Shown here one piece after another: positions 18,391 through 30,624 of a DNA stretch of 36,753 nucleotides (within the stretch, counting starts at the first letter, position 1; the number at the start of each line of letters is the position of its first letter). Both the position numbers and the translations under genes were made by a program. Origin of the DNA: Nitrosospira sp. (lineage in GTDB: Bacteria > Pseudomonadota > Gammaproteobacteria > Burkholderiales > Nitrosomonadaceae); contig JAPLQS010000063.1 of NCBI GenBank assembly GCA_026399575.1, positions 1 to 36,753 of the forward strand. The letters are read 5' to 3'. The notes below the pieces were generated by a model, which ran no database searches, was not told the DNA's origin, and was given only the letters and a program-made list of their open reading frames with translations.

Positions 18391-20319
18391 ATGGGAAAAA
18401 TTATCGGCATTGACCTGGGCACCACCAATTCGTGTGTGGCCGTGATGGAGAACGGCAAGCCCAAGGTGATAGAAAACTCCGAGGGCGCACGTACTACTCC
18501 TTCCATCGTTGCCTACACGGAAGACGGCGAAATTCTGATGGGTGCTTCTGCCAAGCGGCAGGCGGTCACCAATCCGAAAAACACCCTGTTCGCGGTGAAA
18601 CGCCTGATCGGTCGCCGTTTCAACGAAGAAATGGTGCAGAAGGACATCAAGATGGTGCCCTACAGCATCATCAAGGCTGACAACAATGACGCGTGGGTGG
18701 AAGTGCGTGGCAAGAAAATTGCGCCACCGGAAATTTCTGCGCAGGTGCTGATAAAAATGAAGAAGACCGCCGAAGACTATCTGGGTGAGCCGGTTACCGA
18801 AGCGGTCATCACTGTCCCGGCTTACTTCAACGATTCGCAGCGCCAGGCAACCAAGGATGCCGGGCGTATCGCTGGTCTGGAAGTCAAGCGCATCATCAAC
18901 GAACCGACTGCAGCAGCGCTGGCTTTCGGCATGGACAAGAAAGAGGGGGATCGCAAGGTGGCAGTGTATGACCTGGGCGGTGGTACCTTCGACATTTCCA
19001 TCATCGAGATTGCGGAAGTGGAAGGCGAGCACCAGTTCGAAGTGCTGGCCACCAACGGTGATACTTTCCTCGGTGGCGAGGATTTTGACTCGCGTGTGAT
19101 TGAATATCTCACGGATGAGTTCAAGAAAGAAAGTGGCATCGACCTGAAAAAAGACATGCTTGCACTGCAGCGCCTGAAAGATGCAGCGGAAAAAGCCAAG
19201 ATCGAGCTGTCATCCAGCCAGCAGACCGAGGTCAACTTGCCCTACATTACGGCAGATGCCTCCGGCCCCAAGCATCTCGCGGTCAAAATCACCCGTGCCA
19301 AGCTGGAGAGCCTGGTGGAAGAACTGATCGAGCGTACCGTGGGACCTTGCCGCATGGCCATCAAGGATGCGGGTGTGAACATTGCCGACATCGAGGATAT
19401 CATTCTGGTGGGTGGGCAGTCGCGCATGCCCAAGGTGCAGGACAAGGTCAGGGAAATCTTTGGCAAGGAACCGCGCAAGGATGTGAATCCGGACGAAGCG
19501 GTGGCCATGGGCGCAGCCATCCAGGGTGGCGTGTTGCAAGGCGAGGTGAAAGACGTGTTGCTGCTGGATGTCACCCCGCTGTCGCTGGGCATCGAAACCA
19601 TGGGTGGAGTGATGACCAAGCTGATCCAGAAAAACACCACCATCCCGACCAAGGCGCAGCAGGTGTTTTCCACCGCCGACGACAATCAGACGGCAGTGAC
19701 CATCCATGTCCTGCAAGGCGAGCGGGATCTGGCATCCGGCAACAAGAGCCTGGGACAGTTCAATCTGAGCGATATTCCCCCCTCGCCGCGTGGCATGCCG
19801 CAAATCGAGGTGGTGTTCGACATCGACGCCAATGGCATACTGCATGTGTCAGCCAAGGACAAGGCGACCGGCAAGGAAAACAAGATCAAGATCCAGGCAA
19901 GTTCGGGTCTGTCGGATGAAGAAGTCCAGCGCATGGTGAAAGACGCTGAAGCCCATGCGGAGGAAGATCACAAAGTGCTTGAACTGGTCACCGCCCGCAA
20001 CCAGTGTGACGCGATGATACATTCGGTGAGAAAGTCACTGAAAGAATATGGCGACAAGCTGGAGGACAACGAGAAATTCAATATCGAGGCCGCGTTGAAG
20101 GACGCCGAGGACGCGCTCAAGTCTGACAGCAAGGACATCATTGAGGCAAAAACTCAGGCGCTGACGGAAGCTTCGCACAAGCTGGCAGAGAAAATGTATA
20201 GCCAGGAGCAAGCTCAGTCCGGTGCGGGATCGGAACCAGCGCATGGCGGTGGAGGTGAAAAGCCGGTGGAAGGTGATGTGGTCGATGCCGAGTTTGAGGA
20301 AGTGAAAGACAAGAAATAA
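18391..20319 (+). CDS. dnaK: Hsp70 chaperone DnaK
   Basis: An ATP-driven chaperone of 642 residues. The nucleotide-binding domain starts [19 protein letters not shown] and contains [13 protein letters not shown] and [10 protein letters not shown]. The linker [15 protein letters not shown] leads to the substrate-binding domain ([20 protein letters not shown]). A helical lid and a Gly/acidic C-terminal tail follow, ending in [12 protein letters not shown], the usual EEVKD-type end. Length and sequence are typical of proteobacteria. It lies between grpE and dnaJ, with its own heat-shock promoter upstream and a large stem-loop downstream. Confidence 0.99.
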   Translation: MGKIIGIDLGTTNSCVAVMENGKPKVIENSEGARTTPSIVAYTEDGEILMGASAKRQAVTNPKNTLFAVKRLIGRRFNEEMVQKDIKMVPYSIIKADNNDAWVEVRGKKIAPPEISAQVLIKMKKTAEDYLGEPVTEAVITVPAYFNDSQRQATKDAGRIAGLEVKRIINEPTAAALAFGMDKKEGDRKVAVYDLGGGTFDISIIEIAEVEGEHQFEVLATNGDTFLGGEDFDSRVIEYLTDEFKKESGIDLKKDMLALQRLKDAAEKAKIELSSSQQTEVNLPYITADASGPKHLAVKITRAKLESLVEELIERTVGPCRMAIKDAGVNIADIEDIILVGGQSRMPKVQDKVREIFGKEPRKDVNPDEAVAMGAAIQGGVLQGEVKDVLLLDVTPLSLGIETMGGVMTKLIQKNTTIPTKAQQVFSTADDNQTAVTIHVLQGERDLASGNKSLGQFNLSDIPPSPRGMPQIEVVFDIDANGILHVSAKDKATGKENKIKIQASSGLSDEEVQRMVKDAEAHAEEDHKVLELVTARNQCDAMIHSVRKSLKEYGDKLEDNEKFNIEAALKDAEDALKSDSKDIIEAKTQALTEASHKLAEKMYSQEQAQSGAGSEPAHGGGGEKPVEGDVVDAEFEEVKDKK

Positions 20320-20334
20320 GCAGGTGCTTGAATT

Positions 20335-20397
20335 GCCAAGGCGCAGAGGCGTGGAGAAGCGATTGAATGATTCTCCGCTGTACTCTGCGTTTTTGGC
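20335..20397 (+). other. Long intercistronic stem-loop between dnaK and dnaJ
   Basis: Three nested stems pair across 63 nt: GCCAA with TTGGC, CGCAGAG with CTCTGCG, and GGAGAA with TTCTCC, closing on a 12-nt apical loop. No U-tract follows, so it is more likely an RNA-processing or mRNA-stability element, or a partial attenuator that lowers dnaJ relative to dnaK, than a simple terminator. The remaining 148 bp up to dnaJ hold nothing I recognise. Confidence 0.7.
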
Positions 20398-20545
20398 ATT
20401 TAGCGGAAAAAGTGTAACAAGCTGAACGTGCGGTAATCTCCAGTGACTCTCCTGTTCAATAGGGAATGGGAGGAAGCAAGGTAGTCACCGTCGTTGGGAG
20501 ACTTATTCAGCGGCATGCATCGTGCCCTGGCAACAGGAAAATAAT

Positions 20546-21661
20546 ATGAGCAAACGCGATTACTATGAAGTGCTGGGGATTAACCGCGACGCCAGCGAAG
20601 ACGAGATCAAGAAGGCTTATCGCAAACTGGCGATGAAGCATCATCCGGATCGCAATCCGGATAACCCCAAGTCGGAGGAACATTTCAAGGAGGCCAAAGA
20701 GGCTTATGAAATTCTATCCGACGCCAGCAAGCGCACGGCTTACGATCAGTATGGTCACGCCGGAGTGGATTCCGGCAGCGCGGGTGCCGGTGGCGGTGCG
20801 CACGGATTTACCGACTCGTTCAGCGATATTTTCGGTGATATTTTCGGGGGGCGCGCCGGAGGACAGTCCAATGTCTATCGTGGCGCGGATCTGCGCTACA
20901 ACCTGGAAGTCACGCTGGAACAGGCTGCGCGTGGCACTGAAACCAAAATTCGCATTCCCACGATGGAAGCCTGCGAAACCTGTCATGGCAGCGGCGCCAA
21001 AGCCGGCACCACACCTGTCACCTGTCCTACCTGCAACGGCCATGGCCAAGTGAGGATGCAGCAGGGGTTTTTCTCGATCCAGCAAACCTGCCCCAAGTGT
21101 CACGGTAATGGCAAATATGTTGCCAGTCCTTGCGGTACGTGCCAGGGCGCGGGGCGCGTCAAACAGCATAAAACGCTGTCGGTGAAAATTCCTGCCGGAG
21201 TGGATGAAGGCGATCGTATCCGCTTATCGGGTGAAGGCGAGGCCGGGGTCAACGGTGGCCCAGCGGGAGATTTGTATGTGGTCATGCATCTGTTGCCCCA
21301 CTCCGTGTTTCAACGTGACCACAACGATCTGCATTGTGAAATGCCAATCAGTTTTACCACCGCTGCGCTGGGTGGAGAAATCGAGATCCCCACACTCGAC
21401 GGTCACGCTAAAATCAAGATACCGGCTGAGACCCAGAGCGGAAAGATTTTTCGTCTGCGCGGCAAAGGCATCAAAGGGGTGCGCAGTCATGCTCACGGTG
21501 ACCTGTTGTGCCACATGATAGTGGAAACACCGGTCAAGCTTACCGCGCGCCAGAAAGAGCTGCTGCAGGAACTGGAAACCCTCAACCAGGAAGACAGCTC
21601 CCGCCACAGTCCCCGCGCCAAATCCTGGATGGATAAAGTACGCGAATTCTTTACCGAATAA
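20546..21661 (+). CDS. dnaJ: Hsp40 co-chaperone DnaJ
   Basis: Stimulates DnaK ATP hydrolysis and delivers substrates. The 371-residue protein has an N-terminal J domain with the HPD motif (MKHHPDRNP), a Gly/Phe-rich region ([19 protein letters not shown]), and four zinc-binding CxxCxGxG repeats: [24 protein letters not shown] and CGTCQGAG. These are followed by the C-terminal substrate domains. The start at 20546 ([11 protein letters not shown]) has AGGAAA upstream. It closes the grpE-dnaK-dnaJ operon; its stop is immediately followed by the 7-bp repeat array. Confidence 0.98.
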   Translation: MSKRDYYEVLGINRDASEDEIKKAYRKLAMKHHPDRNPDNPKSEEHFKEAKEAYEILSDASKRTAYDQYGHAGVDSGSAGAGGGAHGFTDSFSDIFGDIFGGRAGGQSNVYRGADLRYNLEVTLEQAARGTETKIRIPTMEACETCHGSGAKAGTTPVTCPTCNGHGQVRMQQGFFSIQQTCPKCHGNGKYVASPCGTCQGAGRVKQHKTLSVKIPAGVDEGDRIRLSGEGEAGVNGGPAGDLYVVMHLLPHSVFQRDHNDLHCEMPISFTTAALGGEIEIPTLDGHAKIKIPAETQSGKIFRLRGKGIKGVRSHAHGDLLCHMIVETPVKLTARQKELLQELETLNQEDSSRHSPRAKSWMDKVREFFTE

Positions 21662-21665
21662 AGCC

Positions 21666-21742
21666 TACCACTCCCCACTCCCCACTCCCCACTCCCCACT
21701 TACCACTTACCACTTACCACTTACCACTTACCACTCACCACT
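21666..21742. repeat. Array of eleven 7-bp tandem repeats between dnaJ and the Nudix pseudogene
   Basis: Heptamers follow one another without gaps: one TACCACT, four CCCCACT, five TACCACT and one CACCACT. On the minus strand they read AGTGGTA or AGTGGGG. The array fills the gap between the dnaJ stop and the end of the minus-strand Nudix gene and encodes the last residues and stop codon of that gene. The unit is not a multiple of three, so slippage would change that C-terminus. Confidence 0.95.
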
Positions 21743-22265
21743 CAAAACCTTCTCCGCCCAGAACAGGCCGGAAACAGTTTTGTTATCGGTGATCTTCCCC
21801 GCCTTGACCCATTCCAGCGCGTCAGCCAGTGTCAGCGTGAATACTTCCAGATGCTCGCCGTCATCGAGACTCGCACTCTGGAATACGAGTCCCTGCGCCA
21901 GGTAATACACCAGTTTTTCATCGGAATAACCGATGCAGGGATGCAGGGTGGCGAGATAGCGCCAGCTCGCCGCGATATAACCGGTTTCTTCCAGCAGTTC
22001 GCGCTGCGCACATGCCAGCGGGTCTTCGCCGGGGTCGATTTTTCCAGCGGGCAATTCGTAAAAATCCCGGTGCAGTGGATAACGGTGCTGGCGTTCCAGC
22101 ACCAGTTCACCGAACGACTGCGCCGGGGTGGGTGATGTACTCGCGCACCATCTGCTTGCCGTCAGGTAGGCTGACCTGGTCTGCGTGCACCTGCAGCAGA
22201 TGACCATCAAACACGCGCACACTGCTGATTCGGGTTTCAGTGAGATCGAGCGGTGGCTTGGGCAT
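21728..22265 (-). pseudogene. Frameshifted ADP-ribose pyrophosphatase (Nudix) gene
   Basis: An intact gene would hydrolyse ADP-ribose to AMP and ribose 5-phosphate. One frame from the ATG at 22265 encodes a normal family N-terminus (MPKPPLDLTETRISS..., then DGKQMVREYITHPGAVV) and stops at 22107. The rest, GELVLERQHRYPLHRDFYELP with the Nudix box PAGKIDPGED...RELLEETGY, is in another frame and runs to 21728. At the junction near 22107-22115 roughly six residues usually found between AVV and GELVLE seem to be missing, so the cause looks like a deletion of about 20 nt not divisible by three rather than one miscalled base. A Nudix-only open frame upstream to 22222 has an N-terminus unlike the family. 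A sequencing or assembly error remains possible. Confidence 0.8.
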
Positions 22266-22296
22266 GAGGATAAAGTCAGCTTGATTGGTTGCCGCT

Positions 22297-23631
22297 TCAG
22301 GGCAGTGTGGGCGCTGGATTATCCTGCGGCAGGATCAGCCGGTTCGCCGGAAACCAGGCACTGAAGCGGCTGCCTTTGCCCGGTTCGCTGACGATTTCCA
22401 GGTGCGCCTGGTGGCGGCTCAGCACATGTTTGACAATGGCGAGTCCCAGGCCGGTGCCGCCGGTTTCACGTGAACGGCTGCGATCCACCCGGTAGAAACG
22501 TTCGGTCAGGCGCGGCAGATGCTCCGGCTCGATGCCTATGCCGCTGTCCTGCACGGAGAATAGCCCCTGGTCGTCATGTATTCCCCAGCTCAGGATTATT
22601 TCCCCGCCGTCGGCCGTATAGCGTACGGCATTGCTGACAAGATTACTGAAAGCGCTGCGTAATTCATCCGCGCTTCCGCGTAATTGCGCATCGGTATCGA
22701 GATTGAGATTGAGGTGGTGACGCCCGGCACTCAACGATTGCGCCTCGTGATACAACTCGCGCAACATTTCGGCAACGTTGACGTTTTCTTCACGTACCGG
22801 ATTCTGCGCATTTTCCAGCCGCGACAGAGCCAATAAGTCTTCCACCAGACGTTGCATGCGCAGAGTCTGGTCGGTCATCAGTGTGAGTGCCCGCTTACCT
22901 ATTTTGCTGCCAGCCTGGTTCTCGTCCGACAGAGTTTCAAGAAAACCGCCGATCACGGTCAACGGTGTACGCAACTCATGCGAAACATTGGCGACAAAAT
23001 CGCGCCGCATGGTCTCGACTCTTTCAAGGCGGGTAATATCGCGGCTGACAAGCAGCTTCTGTTTATTGCCGTAGGGTATTAACTGCAGCGAAAGGATCAG
23101 CTCCTGCTGGCGCGATTGCCGGACTATCAGCGGTTCGCTGTAATTGCGCGTAGCCAGGTATTCGGCGAACTGCGGTTGCCGCACCAGATAGGTGATTTGC
23201 TGACCGCTATCGCGATTGTTGTCTATGCCGAAATGCTGTTCGGCTACCGGGTTGCACCATTCAATGCGGTCTGTTTCATCCAGAATCACTACCCCTTCCG
23301 GCATCGCCGAGGTGGCGCGCCGCAGGCGCTCCAATGCCGTGCTCAACTGTTGCTGGCTTTGGCTCTGGCTGCGCATGAGGCGCGCCAGGCGGGCAAATAC
23401 GTCGCCCCATGCGCCGGTGGCATCAGGCAACGTGGCAGTGGTGGGTGTAGGGGTTTGCAGCCACTGGTCCAGCGCTGTCAAGTAACGCAGGTGATGCACC
23501 ACCAGCAGTAGCAGCGCAAGACTGTAAAACACCAATGCAATGATGGCATCCAATGCCAGCCACAAACCGGCGGTTACGATGGTGAGCAAAATGATGCTGG
23601 TGAGGCGCTGGCGGAAGCCGGACACGTGCAT
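22297..23631 (-). CDS. phoR: Phosphate regulon sensor histidine kinase PhoR
   Basis: The membrane sensor kinase that phosphorylates PhoB under phosphate limitation. The 444-residue protein has two N-terminal membrane segments (about 9-27 and 30-47), a PAS domain (about 105-200, with PEGVVILDETDRIEWCNPVA), a HisKA domain with the phospho-accepting His218 in NVSHELRTPL, and a HATPase domain with FSNLVSNAVRYT, DSGIGIEPEHL and GGTGLGLAIVKH. This is the standard PhoR layout. It follows phoB by 36 nt in the same direction and shares its promoter. Confidence 0.95.
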   Translation of the reverse strand: MHVSGFRQRLTSIILLTIVTAGLWLALDAIIALVFYSLALLLLVVHHLRYLTALDQWLQTPTPTTATLPDATGAWGDVFARLARLMRSQSQSQQQLSTALERLRRATSAMPEGVVILDETDRIEWCNPVAEQHFGIDNNRDSGQQITYLVRQPQFAEYLATRNYSEPLIVRQSRQQELILSLQLIPYGNKQKLLVSRDITRLERVETMRRDFVANVSHELRTPLTVIGGFLETLSDENQAGSKIGKRALTLMTDQTLRMQRLVEDLLALSRLENAQNPVREENVNVAEMLRELYHEAQSLSAGRHHLNLNLDTDAQLRGSADELRSAFSNLVSNAVRYTADGGEIILSWGIHDDQGLFSVQDSGIGIEPEHLPRLTERFYRVDRSRSRETGGTGLGLAIVKHVLSRHQAHLEIVSEPGKGSRFSAWFPANRLILPQDNPAPTLP

Positions 23632-23667
23632 TATCCTGTAAAGCGGGGATAGGTTGCTACCAGCATA

Positions 23668-24372
23668 TTATCCCATACCTGCAGTGCGTGCAGCGGACAA
23701 GCGGTAGCCCGAGCCTCTTACGGTTTGTACCAATTCATCTTTGGCAACGGTTTCCAGCGTTTTGCGCAGGCGACGAATATGCACATCCACGGTACGGTCT
23801 TCGACGAACACATGATCGCCCCACACGCCATCGAGCAGTTGCGAGCGGGTGTGCACCCGTTCAGGGTGACTCATCAGGAAATGTAACAAGCGGAACTCGG
23901 TGGGTCCCACTACCACTTCCTGATCATTCACGGTCACGCGATGCGTGGCCGGGTCGAGCCGCAACCCGCCAATCTCAATCATGTCATCAGCCATCTCCGG
24001 TGAGCGCCGCCGCAGCACCGCTTTAATCCGGGCAATCAGTTCACGCGGTGAGAAAGGCTTGGTGATGTAATCATCAGCACCGATTTCCAGCCCCGCTACT
24101 TTGTCGCTTTCTTCGGCGCGGGCGGTAAGCATGATGATGGGGATAGTCTTGGTGCGTGCTACGCGCCGCAGCATGCGGGCAAACTCAACACCACTCATAC
24201 CTGGCAGCATCCAGTCGAGCAGCACCAGATCGGGCAACGCATCATTCACTACCGCCATGGCCTGTTCCGCATTTTCTGCGCAAAACACGACATGTCCGGC
24301 CTGCCGCAGGCTGTATGAGATCAACTCCTGGATTGCCGGCTCATCTTCCACTACCAGTATTGTCGCTGCCAT
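23668..24372 (-). CDS. phoB: Phosphate regulon response regulator PhoB
   Basis: A 234-residue transcription activator of Pho-box promoters. The receiver domain has the acidic pair ED at 9-11, phospho-acceptor Asp53 in LVLLDWMLPGMSG, and conserved Thr and Lys residues (IIMLTARAEE, DDYITKPFSPREL). The C-terminal winged helix of the OmpR/PhoB type includes TEFRLLHFLMSHPERVHTR and VEDRTVDVHIRRLRKTL. It is the first gene of phoB-phoR, with a Pho-box-like promoter upstream consistent with self-activation. Confidence 0.96.
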   Translation of the reverse strand: MAATILVVEDEPAIQELISYSLRQAGHVVFCAENAEQAMAVVNDALPDLVLLDWMLPGMSGVEFARMLRRVARTKTIPIIMLTARAEESDKVAGLEIGADDYITKPFSPRELIARIKAVLRRRSPEMADDMIEIGGLRLDPATHRVTVNDQEVVVGPTEFRLLHFLMSHPERVHTRSQLLDGVWGDHVFVEDRTVDVHIRRLRKTLETVAKDELVQTVRGSGYRLSAARTAGMG

Positions 24373-24418
24373 CGGCTTCTTCCTATGATTGGTTGGGGTT
24401 TTCTGCTTCGATGTTGCA

Positions 24419-24452
24419 ATAGTATGAAAACATTATTGCAGTTTCGTGACAA
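24419..24452 (-). promoter_or_regulatory. Candidate Pho box and -10 of phoB
   Basis: On the minus strand TTGTCACGAAACTGCAAT (24452-24435) matches 12 of 18 positions of the Pho-box pattern of two CTGTCAT-like repeats. A TACTAT -10 (24424-24419) lies 10 nt further, the spacing usual when a Pho box replaces the -35. It is about 60 bp upstream of the phoB start. Confidence 0.55.
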
Positions 24453-24498
24453 GCGGAAGACCGCCAAAGTCCACAGCATCCTGTCCGCCTCCGCAGCC

Positions 24499-25766
24499 CT
24501 ACAAAACCAGGATTGCCAGGTAATCATTGACGTTGGTGCGGGTAGGGCCGGTGACAATCAAATCATCCAGTTGATTAAAAAAAGTATAGGAATCATTGTC
24601 AGCGAGCGCAGTTGCGGCGCTGCTACCCAGTTGCCGGGCACGGTACAATGAATCCGGTGCGGCAATTGCGCCGGCGTTGTGCTCCGTGCCATCTATGCCG
24701 TCGGTATCGCAGGCAAGTGCATGCACATCCTTGACGCCGTCAAGTTCGATGGCAAGTGCCAGCAGAAATTCCGCATTGCGTCCGCCACGCCCGTTACCAT
24801 TTACCGTTACCGTCGTTTCCCCGACTGAAATCAATACCACCGGTGGTTTCCACGGGTGTCCGCAGTGGCGGATCTCCTTGACCAACGCAGCGTAAACCCT
24901 GGCGACAGCGCGCGCTTCGCCGGTGACTGCATCGCCAAGTATTGCCGCGGGGATGCCCTGGTTGCGAAAAAATTCCCCCGCCGCCACCAAGGAATCATGT
25001 GCGCGGGCAATCACACGATTTTCCACCTGGCTGAAGACAGTATTGCCTGGTTTGGGTGTCTCGGTGAGTTTGCCTTGTTTGCCCGCGAGCAGCATGTCCA
25101 TCACGGCTGCGGGTGCGCTGATCTGATAGCGTTCGAGTATCTCAAGTGCTTGCCGGTAGGTGGTGGGGTCGGGCGCACATGGACCGGAAGCGACATGAGT
25201 CGGGTCATCGCCGGTCACATCGGAAATCACCAGTGCCAGTACCGGTGCACGGCAGGAAGCTGCGAGCCAGCCGCCTTGAATGGCGGAAAGATGCTTGCGC
25301 ACCGTGTTGATTTCCTGAATCGTCGCACCGCTACGGAGTAGTTCTTGGGTGACAACCTTGAGATCATGCAGCGCAACACCTGCTACCGGCAATGACAACA
25401 GGCTGGAACCGCCGCCGCTCAGCAGGCACAGCAGCAGATCGTCCGCGCCAAGCTGGTTTACTTGCGTGAGAATTTCTCTGGCTGCCTGTTCGCCCTGCGC
25501 GTCGGGAAGCGGGTGTCCCGCTTCGATCACTGTGATGCGCCTGGTTGGCAGGCCGTGGCCATAACGGGTGACAACGATGCCGTTCAGCATCGCAGTTTCC
25601 GGCCAATGATTTTCCACGGCCAGCGCCATGGCCGCTGCCGCTTTGCCCGCGCCGACCACCAGCGTGCGGCCGCGAGGTGGCCTGGGTAAATGTTGCGGTA
25701 CGATAAGCAGCGGATCGGCAGCGGCAATGGCGGCGTTGAAGCTGTCGAGCAGGAGCTTGCGCGGAT

Positions 25767-25770
<4 letters not shown>
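24499..25770 (-). CDS. Glycerate 2-kinase, MOFRL family (GckA/TtuD-like)
   Basis: Phosphorylates D-glycerate to 2-phosphoglycerate, linking glyoxylate and tartronate metabolism to glycolysis. The 423-residue protein has the family features: [19 protein letters not shown] near the N-terminus, [16 protein letters not shown], the [25 protein letters not shown] segment in the middle, and a C-terminal MOFRL region with [19 protein letters not shown] and [11 protein letters not shown]. This family is distinct from the GarK/GlxK type. Its ATG overlaps the uvrA stop by 4 bp (ATGA), so it is probably translated from the uvrA message. It ends just upstream of the phoB promoter. Confidence 0.9.
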
Positions 25771-28625
<2,855 letters not shown>

Positions 28626-28704
28626 CGACTACCGTCATTGGCTACCGGAGTGTCGGTCAACCTGCTAATATACTCAAGTTCACAGTGTTTTCCCAATCTG
28701 ATTC

Positions 28705-30090
28705 ATGTCCGCATCATCATCCCACGAAAAGATGTCCCCCGTTGAACTGCGCGCCACTGCCGGCCTGGCCGGTATTTATGGGCTGCGCATGTTTGGAATG
28801 TTCATCATTCTGCCGGTATTCGCGTTCTATGCCGAGGATTTGCCCGGCGGCAACAACTACCTGCTGGTCGGTATCGCACTCGGCGCCTACGGGCTGACCC
28901 AGGCGATACTGCAAATCCCATTCGGCTGGCTGTCCGACCGTATCGGGCGCAAGCCGGTGATTTATCTTGGTTTGATCCTGTTCGCTATCGGCAGCTTCAT
29001 TGCCGCATCCGCCACCGATATTTACTGGGTGATTTTCGGCCGCATCATTCAGGGCGCGGGAGCAATTTCCGCAGCAGTAATGGCACTGGCTGCCGATCTG
29101 ACGCGCGAAGAACATCGCACCAAGGCGATGGCTGCGATCGGCATGACCATCGGCACCACATTCGCTGTTTCGTTGATCGTTGCCCCGGCGCTGAATAACC
29201 TGATAGGTGTGCCGGGGATATTCGCCATGACCGGCGTGCTGGCATTGCTGGCGATGGGGGTGGTGTACAAGATCATTCCCGATCCGCTGGTCAGCCGTTT
29301 TCATTCCGATACCGAGGCCTCTGCCGGGCGCTTTCGCAATGTGCTGCGCAATCCCGAACTGCTGCGGCTGGATTTCGGGGTGTTTGCGTTGCACGCGGTG
29401 CTGATGGCGTTGTGGCTGGTGGTGCCGCTGTCTTTGCGTCAAGCCGGTCTGGCAGTAGATCAGCATTGGCAGATATATTTGCCGGTGCTGCTCATCTCCA
29501 TGCTGCTGATTATTCCGGCAATTATTTATGCGGAAAAGAAAGCCAAGCTCAAACCGGTGTTTACCGTCGCGGTGGCCGTGTTGCTGGTGAGTCAGGTGCT
29601 GCTGGCGCTGGCGCTCGATTCTGTGTGGGGCACGGCAGCGGCATTGCTGGTATTCTTTGCCGCATTCAACCTGCTGGAAGCAAGTTTGCCGTCGCTGATT
29701 TCCAAGATTGCACCGGTCGGCGCGAAGGGCACTGCCATTGGTGTCTATAGCAGCGTACAATTTCTTGGTGCCTTCACCGGCGCCACCGCAGGCGGCTATC
29801 TTTACGGCAACCACGGTGGATCTGCGCTATTTGCATTCTGTGGCATTCTACTGGCATTATGGCTGGTGCTTGCCGCCACCATGAAAGCACCTGCTGCCGT
29901 GCGTACCAGGATGTATCATGTGCAGGAAATGGATACGGGCAGGGCCAGCGGTCTGTCGCGTGAACTGGCGGCGCTATCCGGCGTGCATGAGGCATTGGTG
30001 CTGGCGAGCGAAAGGGTAGCTTACCTGAAAGTGGATATGCAGGGTTTTGACGAAGAGCGGGTTATTCAATTAATTGGGGGAGAAGCGTAA
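28705..30090 (+). CDS. MFS transporter, YajR-like, with C-terminal YAM domain
   Basis: A 461-residue inner-membrane transporter with twelve probable membrane helices. The motif A signature between helices 2 and 3 is GWLSDRIGRKP, and TREEHRTKAMAAIG follows in the position seen in E. coli YajR. After the last helix a soluble domain of about 65 residues (from about 395) ends in VHEALVLASERVAYLKVDMQGFDEERVIQLI, matching the ferredoxin-like YAM domain of YajR. The transported substrate is not established. Its stop codon is immediately followed by the ssb ATG, so the two are co-transcribed. Confidence 0.9.
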   Translation: MSASSSHEKMSPVELRATAGLAGIYGLRMFGMFIILPVFAFYAEDLPGGNNYLLVGIALGAYGLTQAILQIPFGWLSDRIGRKPVIYLGLILFAIGSFIAASATDIYWVIFGRIIQGAGAISAAVMALAADLTREEHRTKAMAAIGMTIGTTFAVSLIVAPALNNLIGVPGIFAMTGVLALLAMGVVYKIIPDPLVSRFHSDTEASAGRFRNVLRNPELLRLDFGVFALHAVLMALWLVVPLSLRQAGLAVDQHWQIYLPVLLISMLLIIPAIIYAEKKAKLKPVFTVAVAVLLVSQVLLALALDSVWGTAAALLVFFAAFNLLEASLPSLISKIAPVGAKGTAIGVYSSVQFLGAFTGATAGGYLYGNHGGSALFAFCGILLALWLVLAATMKAPAAVRTRMYHVQEMDTGRASGLSRELAALSGVHEALVLASERVAYLKVDMQGFDEERVIQLIGGEA

Positions 30091-30546
30091 ATGGCATCAG
30101 TCAATAAAGTGATACTCATCGGTAATCTGGGCAAAGACCCCGAGACACGCTACATGCCCAATGGCGAGGCGGTGACTAACATCACGCTGGCCACTACCGA
30201 AACCTGGAAAGACAAGAGCGGCGAGAAGCAGGAAAAGACCGAATGGCATCGCGTCACGTTCTATCGCAAGCTGGCTGAGATCGCCGGAGAATACCTGAAA
30301 AAGGGCCGCCCGGTGTACGTCGAAGGGCGACTGGAAACGCGCAAGTGGACCGACAAGGCGGGCGTGGAACGCTACACCACCGAGATCATTGCGAGTGACA
30401 TGAAGATGCTGGGCAGCAAGCCCGGCAGCAGCAGTTTCGAGGTAGTGGAGCGGGAAGAAGGCGCCCCGGCCAGCGCATCGGCTAAACCGGCCGCCGCCAA
30501 AAGTGGCAGCGGGTTTGACGACATGGATGACGATATTCCGTTCTAG
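30091..30546 (+). CDS. ssb: Single-stranded DNA-binding protein
   Basis: Binds and protects single-stranded DNA as a tetramer in replication, recombination and repair. The 151-residue protein has the OB-fold ([45 protein letters not shown]), a low-complexity Ala/Ser linker and the acidic tip DDMDDDIPF that recruits partner proteins. Its start directly follows the transporter stop; a terminator lies 24 bp after its own stop. Nearness to divergent uvrA is a common proteobacterial arrangement. Confidence 0.98.
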   Translation: MASVNKVILIGNLGKDPETRYMPNGEAVTNITLATTETWKDKSGEKQEKTEWHRVTFYRKLAEIAGEYLKKGRPVYVEGRLETRKWTDKAGVERYTTEIIASDMKMLGSKPGSSSFEVVEREEGAPASASAKPAAAKSGSGFDDMDDDIPF

Positions 30547-30569
30547 CGGTTCCTTGGTATCGAAACATC

Positions 30570-30602
30570 AACCCGGCAAGCGTCTTGTTTGCCGGGTTTT
30601 TT
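30570..30602 (+). terminator. Rho-independent terminator of ssb
   Basis: AACCCGGCAA (30570-30579) pairs with TTGCCGGGTT (30589-30598) around a 9-nt loop, followed by a T-tract to 30602. Confidence 0.93.
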
Positions 30603-30624
30603 GTTGTTATATAGATACTCGCTG

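Noticed and set aside
21666-21742. The repeat array as a CRISPR
   Set aside because: The units are 7 bp with no spacers between them, and no cas genes are in the window.
28663-28678. LexA-box-like sequence before uvrA (CTG-N10-CAA)
   Set aside because: Only one half-site is right (CAA instead of CAG); such a match can occur by chance, so it was not listed as a feature.
28717-29814. Long open frame antisense to the YajR-like transporter
   Set aside because: It lies opposite a clear membrane-protein gene and its product is a Gln/His/Arg-rich composition artefact with no family features.
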